From positions 378,247-442,246 of the forward strand of contig NW_005198966.1 in assembly GCF_000372725.1 (NCBI RefSeq): a DNA stretch of 64,000 nt. The letters run 5' to 3'. This DNA comes from Emiliania huxleyi CCMP1516 (lineage: Eukaryota; Haptophyta; Isochrysidales; Noelaerhabdaceae). Made by a program: the position numbers and the translations under genes. Positions 54,666 through 64,000 of this stretch are shown here, one piece after another. Every line of letters starts with the position of its first letter. The first letter of the stretch is position 1. Under the pieces are notes generated by a model that ran no database searches, was not told the origin of the DNA, and saw only the letters and a list, made by a program, of their open reading frames with translations.

Positions 54666-55822
54666 ATGTCTCTCCCCGACGGCCAGCGCACCATCGGTCC
54701 ACACTTTGTTGCCGACGCCGACCTGGCCGGCCTCCTATTCGACTGCGACGGCACGCTCATTGACACGATGCCACTCTTCTATCACTCGTGGGCCGAGGTG
54801 TGCCCTCAGCACGGCCTATCGATGTCGGAGGACGACTTTTACGGCTTCGCGGGGAAGCCGCTGCCCGACATCGTGCGGGAGATGCACCGCGCTCAAAAGG
54901 GCACCGACGCGACCGACGCCTTTGTGGCCGCCTTTCTGGCGGAGAAGAAGCGGGCGCACCTGCAGGCCGAGGAGAAGATCGGCGCGCCGGCGCCGATTGC
55001 GTGCGTGGTGGCGCTCGCGCGTGGGGCGCTCGCGCGAGGAGTGCCCGTCTGCCTGGCCACCAGCGGGTCGCGCGAGCGGCACGTCGAGCGCCGACAACGC
55101 GCCGACTGCTTATCGAAAGGAGGCTGCCAACAGGTTGCGGGAGCACGTGGAGCGGCACCTCGAGAGCGCTGGGCTCGCGGACATCTTCAACTCGAGGCTG
55201 GGGAACGTGGTGTGCGCGGCGGAGGTGGCGGCAGGCGCGAGATTACACGAGATGGCACGAGATGGCACGAAGTGACACGAGGTGGCGGCGGGCACGCCTT
55301 GGATAGAAGAGGCGAGGGGCGAGACGTGGAGGACAGCCGCCGACTTTGGGACTGAACAGGCAAGCCCGCGCCGGACATCTTCCTCGAGGCCGCGCGGCGC
55401 CTCGGCGCGGGCCTCGAGATGCAGCCGAGAGCCAGCCGAGAGCCAGCCGAGAGCCAGCCGAGAGCCAGCCGAAGATTCCTCGAGTAACAGCGCAGTCGTT
55501 CGCGGCTCGATACCGACCGCATCTCGGCGAGATCTCGGGCACAATCTCGCCAGGCGCGGACCCGGCCCGCTGCCGTGCGTTCGAGGACGGCGAGGCGGGG
55601 CTCGCGTCGGCACATACGCCGCCGGCTGCCACGAGATTGGTCGGAAATGCACCGCTTATCAGTAGCTTTGAGGAACAGGCACACGCCGCCGGCTGCCACG
55701 TGGTCGACGTCACGTCCATGGCGGGCTACCCGTCGTGCGACGGGCTGAGGCGCGCGAAGCAGGCGGCGGAGGCGAGCCGCGCTTGGCTCTCACCGCCAGG
55801 GGCTGCAGCTGTGCCGCCGTGA
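54666..55822 (+). CDS. HAD-superfamily phosphatase (phosphoglucomutase/GPP-like), five exons
   Basis: My splice model is 54666-55066, 55134-55234, 55360-55404, 55554-55609 and 55679-55822, giving 248 residues with consistent phases. HAD motif I is GLLFDCDGTLIDT with the nucleophile Asp. Motif II is PVCLATSG. The Lys of motif III is in GKPAPDIFLEAARRLG, and motif IV is RCRAFEDGEAGLASA. The helical cap lies between motifs I and II (HGLSMSEDDFYGFAGKPLPD). Family members dephosphorylate or isomerise small sugar phosphates; the exact substrate is unknown. Intron donors are GT, GC, GC, GC, and each intron starts like the next exon, strikingly so for intron 4. The gene is 255 bp downstream of RCC1 copy 2. 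Confidence 0.75.
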
Positions 55823-56109
55823 CACTCGGACACCTCCGCCCGCCATGGAGCGCGGCGCCGCTAAGCGAAGCGACGAGACGGAACCCTTTCCTCTTCCTTC
55901 ATGCAAAAGTACTGTGTTCAGTCCCACAGTTCGGTCAGAAGTGTGAGGGCAGCTTATTTCCGAGAGAGCTTCGCGTGAAGCCGTGAAGCCGTAATGTCTC
56001 TTTTGTCAAAAAACAGAGGCACCCCCCGCTCCGCCGTCGCCTGACCCCTGTGCCCCATGCTGTGCCCTAAGCCTAACGCCTCGCCCCGCTCGGCGCGCGT
56101 CGAGTAGGT
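55823..56109. other. Convergent intergenic region
   Basis: A short space between the 3' ends of the HAD and C2 genes. Nothing notable is seen. Confidence 0.5.
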
Positions 56110-59100
56110 TCATATCAACGCCGTGTAGCGTTGCCCCACCAACGTGCCCACCGCGGAGCCCACCAGCGCCCCGACCGCCGAGCGCTTCTTCCCCACCCGG
56201 CCTCGCCCCCCGCGCGGCTTCGCCCCCTCGTTCTGCATATAGTGCAGCTTCACCTAGCGGATCACGGCGGCGGCGGGTGGAGCAGGAGCGGGAGGGCGGC
56301 GCTCCGCAACGGATCTCGCGCACCATTTTGCGGTGGCTGAGCACCGATCGGAGCGTTCCCCTCTTGTCGTACCCCGTCAGCTCGAGTCGGAGCAGGATGA
56401 CGCCGATCGTTGGCAGGAGGAACAGGAGGTAAGGCAGTGCCGTCGCCATCGAGAGCACCGAGAGCAGCCACCAGACGCCACGCTCCGTGCTCGTCGACTC
56501 GAGGGTGAGGAAACGCGTCCAGAGCGCCGCGATGTCGGTGACAATACCGAGCGGGCCGCACCCGTTGACGCGATAGATGAGATCGGCCGAGGCGAGAAAG
56601 GAGATGCCCAGCAAAAAGGCGAGGTCCACTGCAACCACCCCTCGCGTAACCCGGTCGCTCCGCGGCTCCGCTCGCTGCCGCTTGGAGGGGATGCGGCCAC
56701 AAGTGGCGACGCGCTCCCACGGCCCGACGATGTCCTCGAAGGGGTACCAGGAGACGGAGAGCGAGATGGATCCGTGCTTCGCGGCGGCGAGGGGCACGTC
56801 GGTGAGAGTGATGGAACCCTCGCTGAGCAGCTGGCCGAGCTCGAGCTCTAGCTCGCCGAGGTCGTCGTCTGTGCTGCCAATATCGTGATCGAGCACCTTG
56901 ACAAGGAGCGTCTCGTCTTGCACAAGCTCGCCAAGGAAGCCCTCGAAGGCTAATCGCTCGTCCCAGAGCGGGAAGAGGCTACGCTTCACGACCCTCGACC
57001 GCCTTCGCTGCCGGCCGAGCCGCACTAGCACGTACGGGTCGGAGGACTGGGTGCGCGCGTCCTTGGCCTCCAAGTTCTGGGCGCTGCGCACATGTACCTC
57101 GATCTCGCCGTAGGCGTGCGCGTCGATGAAGCGCATCGCTGGTCGCGACGCCATCCGCGACGGCATCTTCGTTGGGGCGCGCGGGACCGCCTCCCCGCTG
57201 GTAAGAGATGTCTCGGCCCCAGCCGACGACGCGGCCGCGCCGCCAAACGACGAAGCGGCCGCGACGGCACACGCGTCCTCGTCCTTCCTCGCCGCCGGCC
57301 GCCGCTCCAGCCAATCGATGGCGATGGTAAGGTGACCGCTCGTTGCGTTGAACGGCCCGGTCGCAGTCAAGGGCAGCTCCCAGCGTACGACGGGGGCGGC
57401 AGACTCTTCGAGCTCGCACAAGATAGGTTCGAGCGGCACCTCGCACTCGGAGAGAGGCTCCGAACGGAAGCGGCCCTTATCGAGCACCTGTAGGTGGAGC
57501 ACTTTGCCCATAAAGTCGCTGAGGACGCCGTCAAAGGTCAGCCGCTCGTCCCACTCGGGCTGCAGCCTATTCACAGTCCAAGCCATGAGTGCAAGCGCGG
57601 TGATTTGGCGCTCCTGCTTCTCGCTGGGCGCGCGTCTGCCGCACCACTTTCGACTTGCGCCGCTGCCTGCCGATGCTCGCGACGACGTACGGGTCGGCGC
57701 TGCTGCTGCTGCCCTTGGGAGCCAGAGCGCCGCCGCGGAAGAGGTGCACAGCAAGCTCTCCTCGCGCGTGCATGTCGAGGTAGTCTCGGCGGGGCTGCGT
57801 CGGCGACGCACCCGCCGAGGGCACGGTGGAGGCGGCGGGGGAGGGGTCGGTCTGCGGGGCCCAGCCGACCTCGAGCGAGAGTAGGCCCTGCTTGCCGTCC
57901 TGGAAGTGGAGGTGGTGAAGTTGGTGAGTGCGCCGCGGCGAGGTCGATGGCTGGAGCAGAAGAAGGCTCAGGTCGAGCGCTACCTCGCCTGATAGGCGTG
58001 ACCGGGACGCGTCAATGAAGGATAGAGAGCAGGGAAGGTATCTTGCGCGTTGACCGAGCTTGTCATCGCGCGTCAGCACGTCGCGATCGTACACCACCAC
58101 CTGCACCGGCTTTGCGACGATGTCCCGCAGCACGCCCTCGAATCCGAGCCGCTCGAACCACTCCGGGTCGAGGGTGCGAGGCATCACCTTGGTCTTGCGC
58201 GTGGTGCTGCCGACCGTCACCTTCACATACGGATCGGCGAGCCCATTCCGGTCCGTGCTCTCTAGACCCCGGGCACGTAAAACGAAGACGGTCAGTGCGC
58301 CCTTGACGCCAAGGTCCGGCGTGGGCAGGTCGACTGCCCCCGCCGAAAGCCCTGCGGCAGAGGCGGCGGCGGCGGCCGTGTCGAGGAGCCCTTGCTGCGC
58401 GCTGGCGACAAGGTCGAGAGCTGTGCATGCCGTCGACGCGGCTCGCCGGTGCGCCACCCCGCGTCGCGCCGCCGAACGCACCGCCTCGACCCGCTTGAAG
58501 GCAAGCCAGCGCACTCGGCGCGTGTGCAGGTAGGAGAGAAACGTACCCGCCACGAGCGCCTCGAGCGCAACCAGTGTCACCGCCGCGGTCTGCCCTCGGA
58601 CAGACATGCCGGGCGCTGCCTCGTTGCAAGAGAGGGTGGTGGTGCAGTAGTAGAGCTCGGCGAGGCCGACGAGCATCATGACGAGCTGCTGAACCACCCA
58701 GTTCGCCTGACAGGCAGGTACGCTCTCGCTCACATTCCTTGAGCTCAGGCCTGCGGTCACAGGTGCTGAGCGGCTGCAATGGCTCGGAGTCTTAGCTCTA
58801 GCAAAAGCTCTATTCTGCCTTGACGAGGGCAATGAAGCTGATCAGCTGGTATTCGTCGCTCTTGTCGATGAAGAGGAGGAGGAGGGCGAGCGGCGGCAGC
58901 GAGACAAAGTAGAAGGGGCAGAGGGACGCGCCGAGCCAGGCGAGCGCAAGCGGCTGCTGCGCCACCCACATGAAGGGCTTGTCTGCGGGCCTGAGCGAGT
59001 AGAGCAGCTTTGCGCGCGCCCACGTGTAGAGCCCTCCTCCGCACCCGTCGAGCTCCGGGGCGGAGGGCCAGTCGGAGAGGCGCTTGGCAGCCTGGCGGCT

Positions 59101-59615
59101 CTGCATACGGGCGGGACAGTTATGAGCTTTGAAGCGTGTTTGAAGCAGGGTAGTGACCACACAGGTGCGATCTGGGCCCGTGGCTGTCTATTTATGTGCA
59201 GCAGGGGGAGTCGCCTGCGCTAGCTCCGCGTCATCGTGCTTGGTATGGCTCTTGTTGACGAGAATGTGCTCTCGCACCGCGTCCGCGACTGCGGGCCACA
59301 CGCCGCCCCACCCTCGCCTCAGGCCCCTTGTGAAGAGCGGCGGCATCCACTGCGAGCGGGCGCGGCGGAGCGGTTAGGCAAGAGCTGATGCGGTGTGCCG
59401 TTTCGGTGGGCATATGTCTATGTGCGAGGGCAATGCGGGTGTGGCAGCGGCATCGCATCGCCATTGAGGTGGCTGCAGCGCACAGGGTCCTCCTCCAAGT
59501 CTTCTATCATCCGCTCGACGAACTTTGCGATCTGCGAGTTGGTCGTCTCGATTGTCCCTTCCAGCACGACGTCGCGAGTACGCGAGATGGGCCGGAGCGA
59601 CTTCAAGCCCTTCAT
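56110..59615 (-). CDS. Multiple-C2-domain membrane protein, six exons (reconstructed)
   Basis: Minus-strand model: 59484-59615, 59215-59349, 58819-59091, 57640-58706, 56324-57566 and 56110-56253, giving 997 residues with consistent phases. N-terminal hydrophobic segments (LALAWLGASLCPFYFVSLPP; QLVMMLVGLAELYYC; AAVTLVALEALVAGTFLSYL) are followed by three C2 domains (ARGLESTDRNGLADPYVKVT; GGALAPKGSSSSADPYVVAS; AQNLEAKDARTQSSDPYVLV), each with the LDPEW/LQPEW/LFPLW and DE motifs. Two more membrane segments lie near the C-terminus (VVAVDLAFLLGISFLASADL; VLSMATALPYLLFLLPTIGV). It ends KKRSAVGALVGSAVGTLVGQ. Ca2+-dependent membrane tethering, as in MCTP or extended-synaptotagmin proteins, is inferred. 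The start ATG at 59615 is tentative. Confidence 0.65.
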
Positions 59616-59917
59616 GACGATGAGATCGGGCGCTGGGGACGTGCGTATAGGCCTAAAAGAAGAATTTAAACGGCCTCGCTCACATGAATTTTCACGCCAA
59701 CACTGGGCACGGGACTGGCGCGCACTGGCACTAACACAGGTACACCACGGGAGCCGCAAAAGCGACTCCGGGGAGAAACACGAGCGAATTCTTCTTCTGC
59801 TGTCCGGACATGGCCTCCCACCGCATTTGCCCCGGGTCCTCGTAAACCCACAAAAAATTAATTAATGGTTGCTTCGCTTAAATTCTTTTGAGAAAAGAAA
59901 ACGCTGCGAACTGCGCC
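59616..59917. promoter_or_regulatory. Divergent intergenic region with reversed dispersed module
   Basis: 302 bp between the C2 gene (-) and the kelch gene (+). Bases 59683-59780 are the reverse complement of the GCTTTTGCGGCTCCCGTGG / GTGCCAGTGCGCGCCAGTCC module found at 33341. TTAAATTCTTTTGAGAAAAG lies 40 bp before the kelch ATG. Confidence 0.5.
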
Positions 59918-61105
59918 ATGGCCTCCCACCGCATCGGCGCCCGCCTCGCGGGCCTCTCGCAAGAGCAGCTGATCGAGCTGATCGACAAGCAGGCGCCGCT
60001 CTGGAGCGCCGCCGCGCTGCGCGTGGCGGACGAGCACGCCGCACGGCTCGTGGAGCAGCCTGAGTGGGTGCTCTCCGAGGTCCTCCTCTCGCCGGACCTC
60101 GCCCCGCACATCCTCGCCCAGCTGCCGACCAAGGAGCACTCGGTCAAGGCGACGTGCCGCGCGTGGCGCCGCGGCTGGAAGGAGACGCTGAAGAAGCGCA
60201 AGAGGCCGCGCATGCTCGTGATCGGCGGCCAAGGCAGTGACTACGAGGGCGGCGGCTATAACAACGACGCCAACAGCTCGCTGGAGCGGTACGACCCGAC
60301 AACCAATGAGTGGCAGGAGGAGGCCGTGGCGCCGATGCCAACGGCACGTGAAGATGTCTGCATGGGAGTGCTCGATGGCAACCTCTACGCGGCGGGCGGC
60401 ATTGGCGAGGACGGCCCAGCTTCCAGCTTGGTGGAGCGGTACAACTTTGCTACGAATGCGTGGGAGGCGGTGGCGCCGATGACGACAGCACGCGCATTTC
60501 TCGCAGCTGCAGAGCTCGAAGGCAAGCTGTATGCTGTCGGCGGCGAGCGCGACGACGACGGCCCCCTCAGCGCGGTTGAGCGGTACGACTTTGCTACGAA
60601 TGTGTGGGAGGCGGTGGCGCCGATGGCGGAGGCGCGGAACTGTCACGGCGTGGCGGTGCTCGACGGCAAGCTGTACGCTGTGGGTGGCTTCAACCGCGAG
60701 AATGGCGGCCACCTCAGCTCGGTCGAGCGGTACGACCCGGCGTTGGACGCGTGGGAGGCGGTGGCGCCGATGGCGAGGGCGCGGGCTGCTCACGGCGTGG
60801 CAGTGCTCGACGGAAAGCTGTACGCTGTGGGGGGCTACAACCACGAGAATGGCGGCCACCTCAGCTCGGTCGAGCGGTACGACCCGGCGTTGGACGCGTG
60901 GGAGGCGGTGGCGCCGACGGCGGTGGCTCGGAACCACCCCGGCGTGCCGGTGCTCGATGGGAAACTGTACGCTGTGGGCGGGTACGACGGCGACACGGGT
61001 AACGCATCCAGCTCGGTGGAGCGCTACGACCCCGCGACCAATGCGTGGGAGGCGGTGGCGGCGCTCGCAACGGCGCGATATGGTCATGGCATTGTCGTGG
61101 CTTAG
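59918..61105 (+). CDS. Kelch-repeat protein with F-box-like N-terminus
   Basis: 395 residues, single exon; the ATG at 59918 lies in GCGCCATGG. Residues about 1-75 include LAPHILAQLPTKEHSVKATC and RAWRRGW, an F-box-like or similar adaptor segment. Six kelch repeats follow with the unit LDGKLYAVGG....SSVERYDP..DAWEAVAPM..AR, the double-Gly and Tyr/Trp spacing of a six-bladed propeller. Repeats 4 and 5 are nearly identical in DNA, a sign of recent internal duplication. An ubiquitin-ligase substrate adaptor is likely but inferred. Confidence 0.8.
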   Translation: MASHRIGARLAGLSQEQLIELIDKQAPLWSAAALRVADEHAARLVEQPEWVLSEVLLSPDLAPHILAQLPTKEHSVKATCRAWRRGWKETLKKRKRPRMLVIGGQGSDYEGGGYNNDANSSLERYDPTTNEWQEEAVAPMPTAREDVCMGVLDGNLYAAGGIGEDGPASSLVERYNFATNAWEAVAPMTTARAFLAAAELEGKLYAVGGERDDDGPLSAVERYDFATNVWEAVAPMAEARNCHGVAVLDGKLYAVGGFNRENGGHLSSVERYDPALDAWEAVAPMARARAAHGVAVLDGKLYAVGGYNHENGGHLSSVERYDPALDAWEAVAPTAVARNHPGVPVLDGKLYAVGGYDGDTGNASSSVERYDPATNAWEAVAALATARYGHGIVVA

Positions 61106-61723
61106 AAGGGCGGGCCGTGCCACAATGGAGCACTTCGAGTGCAGTCGGCAACCGCACAAATAAATAAATAAATAAAACGGACACCTCTACTAGGAGATGG
61201 GTAAAAAGGAACAGGTCCCCGCCCTGCGGTCTTTGTGCAGGGTTCTTTGTGGGTGTGGTCGGCGACTAGAGCCGGGGTCGTCCTCCCGATGGGGGGACTA
61301 GCACTAGCCGTCTTCCACATGGTCCCTCGGGTCCCTGCTGCTCCTAATCTCGTCGTACATCCTCCTGCTGATCTCCGCAACATCCTGCTCCCTCCCTCGT
61401 CTCGCCCTGCGCGTCTGCTCCGCCTCACCGACACCGTCGTCTGCTCTGCGTCGTCTGGTGACGGGTCCATAGTCGGTTGAGGTCGCCGCCCTCCTCGTGC
61501 CTCTTCCCAACGTTCCCTCGGCGGCCGATGCCGTCCGCTCCGGCTCCCCAGTCCCCGGGTAACCGCACAACCAGGGCATTTCGCCCTTTTTTCTCTATAT
61601 ATTTCCTGCGATAGCGCCAAAATTCTTTTACGGGGCCGCTGGAATTCTTTTTGGTGTGTGTCGTACCTGTATCGAACCTGTGTGCTGTGAGAGAGGGTTG
61701 GCTTTGAATTCTTTTTTCTCGCG
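61106..61723. other. Intergenic with dispersed motifs
   Basis: Begins with the CACTTCGAGTGCAGTCGGCA motif and an AAAT run (61155-61175), a parallel to the AAAG-tailed copy at 17690. At 61660-61720 the module GAACCTGTGTGCTGTGAGAG and TTTGAATTCTTTTTTCTCGC leads directly into the RCC1 ATG. No other gene is seen. Confidence 0.5.
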
Positions 61724-63145
61724 ATGTCCACTCCGCCGCGCCGCTCGCGCCGCCTCGCCACCGCCTCCGCCGCCGCTCCCTCGCCAGACACGACCCCGCC
61801 CGCCCGCCTCCTCGACCTCCCCACGGACCTCCTCGTGCGCGTCGTCTCTCGCTGCGACCCCCCCGACATCGCTCGCGTCACGGCCGTCTCGCTTCTCTTC
61901 CACGCCTCGCTAGCGGTGGAGGGCATCCGCTTGTGGGCGCAAGAGCGCGGCTACGAGCTGCCGGCGCAGCCAGAGGGCGAGAGCTGCGCCGTGCGGTGGC
62001 TGTGCTATTCAGCGCTGCTTTGCGTGTCCAACCCGCCGGCGAAGGCGGCGGCAGGCGAACAGCACAGCGTCTTCATCGACGGCGAGGGGCGGCTCTCGTT
62101 GTGCGGCTCAGCGCAGGCCTACTCTCCAGCCCTGCTCGGCCACGGCGAGGGCGTGACGCGGCTCAACACGCCTACCCGCCTCCCTTCTCCGCTGGGCGGT
62201 GAGCGCGTCGTGAGCGTGTCGGCTGGAGAGTACCACAGCCTCGCCCTCACCGCCGGCGGTGCTGTCTGGAGCTGGGGCTTGGGAGGCTTTGGCAAGCTGG
62301 GCCACGGCGACAGGCAGAACCAGCTGCTGCCGAAGAAGGTCGAGGCCTTCGCTGACCAGCGCGTCGTCACTGTGTCGGCTGGAAGCGGCCACTGCCTCGC
62401 CCTCACCGCCGACAGCAGCGTCTGGAGCTGGGGCAATGGACTCTTTGGCCGGTTGGGCCACGGCGACGAGCAGAACCAGCTGCTGCCCGAGAAGATCGAG
62501 GCCTTCGCTGGCCAGCGCGTCCTCTCTGTGTCATCTGCAGGCGAGCACAGCCTCGCCCTCGCCGCCGACGGCAGCCTTTGGAGCTGGGGCTGGGGAGGCT
62601 TAGGCCAGTTGGGCCACGGCGACGAGCAGAACCAGCTGCTGCCAAAGAAGGTCGAGGCGCTGGCTGGGCAGCGCGTCGTCGCTGTTTCCCCTGGACTCGG
62701 CCACAGCCTCGCCCTCACCGCCGACGGCGCCGTCTGGAGCTGGGGTGGTGGAAGCTATGGCCGGTTGGGCCACGGCGACGAGCAGATGCAGCTGCTGCCC
62801 AAGAAGGTCGAGACCTTTGCTGGCCAGCGCGTCCTCGCTGTGTCGGCTCGGGGCCCCCACAACCTCGCCCTCACTGCCGACAGCAGTGTCTGGAGCTGGG
62901 GCGGTGGAGCCTTCGGCAAGCTGGGCCACGGCGACGAGCAGGAGCAGCTGCTGCCCAAGAAGGTCGAGGCCTTTGCTGGCCAGCGCGTCGTCGCGGTGTC
63001 GGCTGGAGACTACCACAGCCTCGCCCTCACCGCCGACGGCGCAGTCTTTGCTTGGGGCCAGGGCCTCCACGGCTGTCTAGGCCACGGGGAGGACCTGTCG
63101 AACCAGCTGCTGCCCAAGAAGATCGAGGCGTGGGCGCAGGAATGA
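61724..63145 (+). CDS. F-box/RCC1-repeat protein, copy 3
   Basis: 473 residues, single exon. Same leader (MSTPPRRSRRLATASAAAPS), F-box-like motif (LLDLPTDLLVRVVSRCDPPD) and about seven RCC1 repeats (SLALTAGGAVWSWG..GFGKLGHGDRQNQLLPKKVEA). It ends QLLPKKIEAWAQE. It is most similar to copy 2 in the N-terminal third. The DNA module just upstream is shared with copies 1 and 2, which points to duplication including the promoter. Confidence 0.85.
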   Translation: MSTPPRRSRRLATASAAAPSPDTTPPARLLDLPTDLLVRVVSRCDPPDIARVTAVSLLFHASLAVEGIRLWAQERGYELPAQPEGESCAVRWLCYSALLCVSNPPAKAAAGEQHSVFIDGEGRLSLCGSAQAYSPALLGHGEGVTRLNTPTRLPSPLGGERVVSVSAGEYHSLALTAGGAVWSWGLGGFGKLGHGDRQNQLLPKKVEAFADQRVVTVSAGSGHCLALTADSSVWSWGNGLFGRLGHGDEQNQLLPEKIEAFAGQRVLSVSSAGEHSLALAADGSLWSWGWGGLGQLGHGDEQNQLLPKKVEALAGQRVVAVSPGLGHSLALTADGAVWSWGGGSYGRLGHGDEQMQLLPKKVETFAGQRVLAVSARGPHNLALTADSSVWSWGGGAFGKLGHGDEQEQLLPKKVEAFAGQRVVAVSAGDYHSLALTADGAVFAWGQGLHGCLGHGEDLSNQLLPKKIEAWAQE

Positions 63146-63624
63146 GTTCACGGCTCTGCTTGTGGCGCGAGTTACGCATGTTAGTGTCCGCTGCTGAGTC
63201 ACAGGCGGCGGCCAAGCACAGTAATCGTCCTGCCGCTCTCGCTACGCCGCTCGTGCGCCCCGCACGCATGTCGGCTTCTCATGCCTCCGGCCTCTGAGGA
63301 CCCACCTCGGGCGCTTGGGCGGTTGGGGATGGCAAATCGTTCACCAGCGCCCAATAAATAAAGTGAAAACACGCGGAGAATCTTTGAATTCCTCTTGTAG
63401 CTTGATCGGTCACACCGCCATCGCGCATGGTCGCCGACGTGAGACGATGGGGGGGGGGGGGGGGGGACGATCGTACTAACCTCGATCCCGCGCATCGGCC
63501 ATGTCTCCCGCAGCCGCGAGCGAGCAGCGAGAGCAGCGCTTTTTCTTTATTTCGTTCCTCGCCTCTTCCTGGCGGCGGCTTTTGCGCTTTTCTGGCCTCT
63601 TCCTGCCTGGCCTCGGCGGCGGCC
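63146..63624. other. Intergenic
   Basis: Contains a 14-base G run (63450-63466) and a GGCCATGTCTCCCGCAGCCG module shared with 17425. No gene is seen. Confidence 0.4.
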
Positions 63625-63900
63625 ATGTCGCTCCGGCGAGGCCAGCACGACGCCGCCACGGCTGAGGCGGTGAGCGACGCTCGCGCGCGGTACGCCGACC
63701 CGTCGTCCAACTGGCGCTCGCTCAGCGAGTCCACGAACTTCGAGTGGAAGTTCCTCACGCCGCTCGTTTGGGCGCCCGCCTTTCCATTCCTACGGCGTGC
63801 ACCGCCCTCTGTGCGGCCGTACGTCTTTGGTGGCGCCATCCTGGTGGCCAACATGCACGGCTTCTGGCTGATCAACAATCCAGACTTGAGTGAACTGTAG
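63625..63900 (+). CDS. Small single-pass membrane protein
   Basis: 91 residues from the ATG at 63625 (GCGGCCATGTCG). It reads MSLRRGQHDAATAEAVSDAR, SESTNFEWKFLTPLVWAPAF and PSVRPYVFGGAILVANMHGF, with one hydrophobic segment near the C-terminus. Size and layout recall accessory subunits of mitochondrial respiratory complexes, but I see no diagnostic motif and give no function. The reading frame extends upstream without an alternative clear start. Confidence 0.5.
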   Translation: MSLRRGQHDAATAEAVSDARARYADPSSNWRSLSESTNFEWKFLTPLVWAPAFPFLRRAPPSVRPYVFGGAILVANMHGFWLINNPDLSEL

Positions 63901-64000
63901 TGGGTACGCGTCGTGATAGAGGTACTGTGAGTTGCCCGCGCAAGTGTAACCTTTTTGCTCGGGGTATGCTATCCTGTCGTTTACTGAAAGACACATAGGC
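63901..64000. other. Window end
   Basis: Nothing recognisable in the last 100 bases. Confidence 0.4.

Overview
This is a GC-rich nuclear eukaryotic window, most likely from a unicellular alga of the haptophyte/coccolithophore type. I infer this from base composition, short introns with GT, GC and even GA donors, and the gene families present (FkbM methyltransferases, sulfotransferases, multi-AP2 and F-box/RCC1 proteins). A dinoflagellate or pelagophyte is a weaker alternative. There are no operons, CRISPR arrays or bacterial signals. Three runs of N (13034-13536, 36914-37782, 50006-50105) and one stretch of very poor sequence (about 49590-50005) mark a draft assembly.

Layout. 1-347: 5' end of a mitochondrial-type FAD oxidoreductase (-). 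592-951: a 62-63 bp satellite. 1505-6880: two FkbM methyltransferases and an N-terminal-glutamine amidohydrolase-like gene. 6990-9345: duplicated repeat blocks. 9806-14137: two adjacent sulfotransferase-like genes, the second broken by a gap. 14378-15490: a thylakoid thioredoxin-like gene and the 3' end of a Trf4-like poly(A) polymerase (-). 16182-16781: a methyltransferase exon. 18275-19732: a plastid-type cyclophilin. 20057-27381: a multi-AP2/CW protein, an F-box/RCC1 protein, a truncated AP2 copy and a 2OG-Fe(II) oxygenase. 28844-30063: a Gln-rich gene (-). 30474-33332: a nest of foldback and TIR transposons. 34060-36035: an FHA/coiled-coil protein (-). 36405-40539: low-complexity genes, including an eight-exon Ala-rich gene. 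41159-42073: a TIR element. 42986-45725: two membrane-anchored proteins (-). 46101-52877: a 23-exon organellar isoleucyl-tRNA synthetase. 52989-55822: a second RCC1 gene and a HAD phosphatase. 56110-59615: a three-C2-domain membrane protein (-). 59918-63145: a kelch gene and a third RCC1 gene. 63625-63900: a small membrane protein.

The main discovery candidate is the intron structure. When I reconstructed genes by protein homology, most introns began with a degenerate copy (about 12-35 bp) of the first bases of the next exon. The pattern holds in the Ile-tRNA synthetase, sulfotransferase, HAD, C2, Ala-rich, 2OG oxygenase and other genes. Several introns end in the same roughly 40-bp hairpin sequence. 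Together this looks like introns created by small mobile elements (introners): the element supplies the 3' splice site, and a long target-site duplication supplies the 5' splice site. That would explain why GC and GA donors are common and why every reconstructed Ile-tRNA synthetase exon after the first begins with G. All splice models here are read by eye from the sequence and need transcript support.
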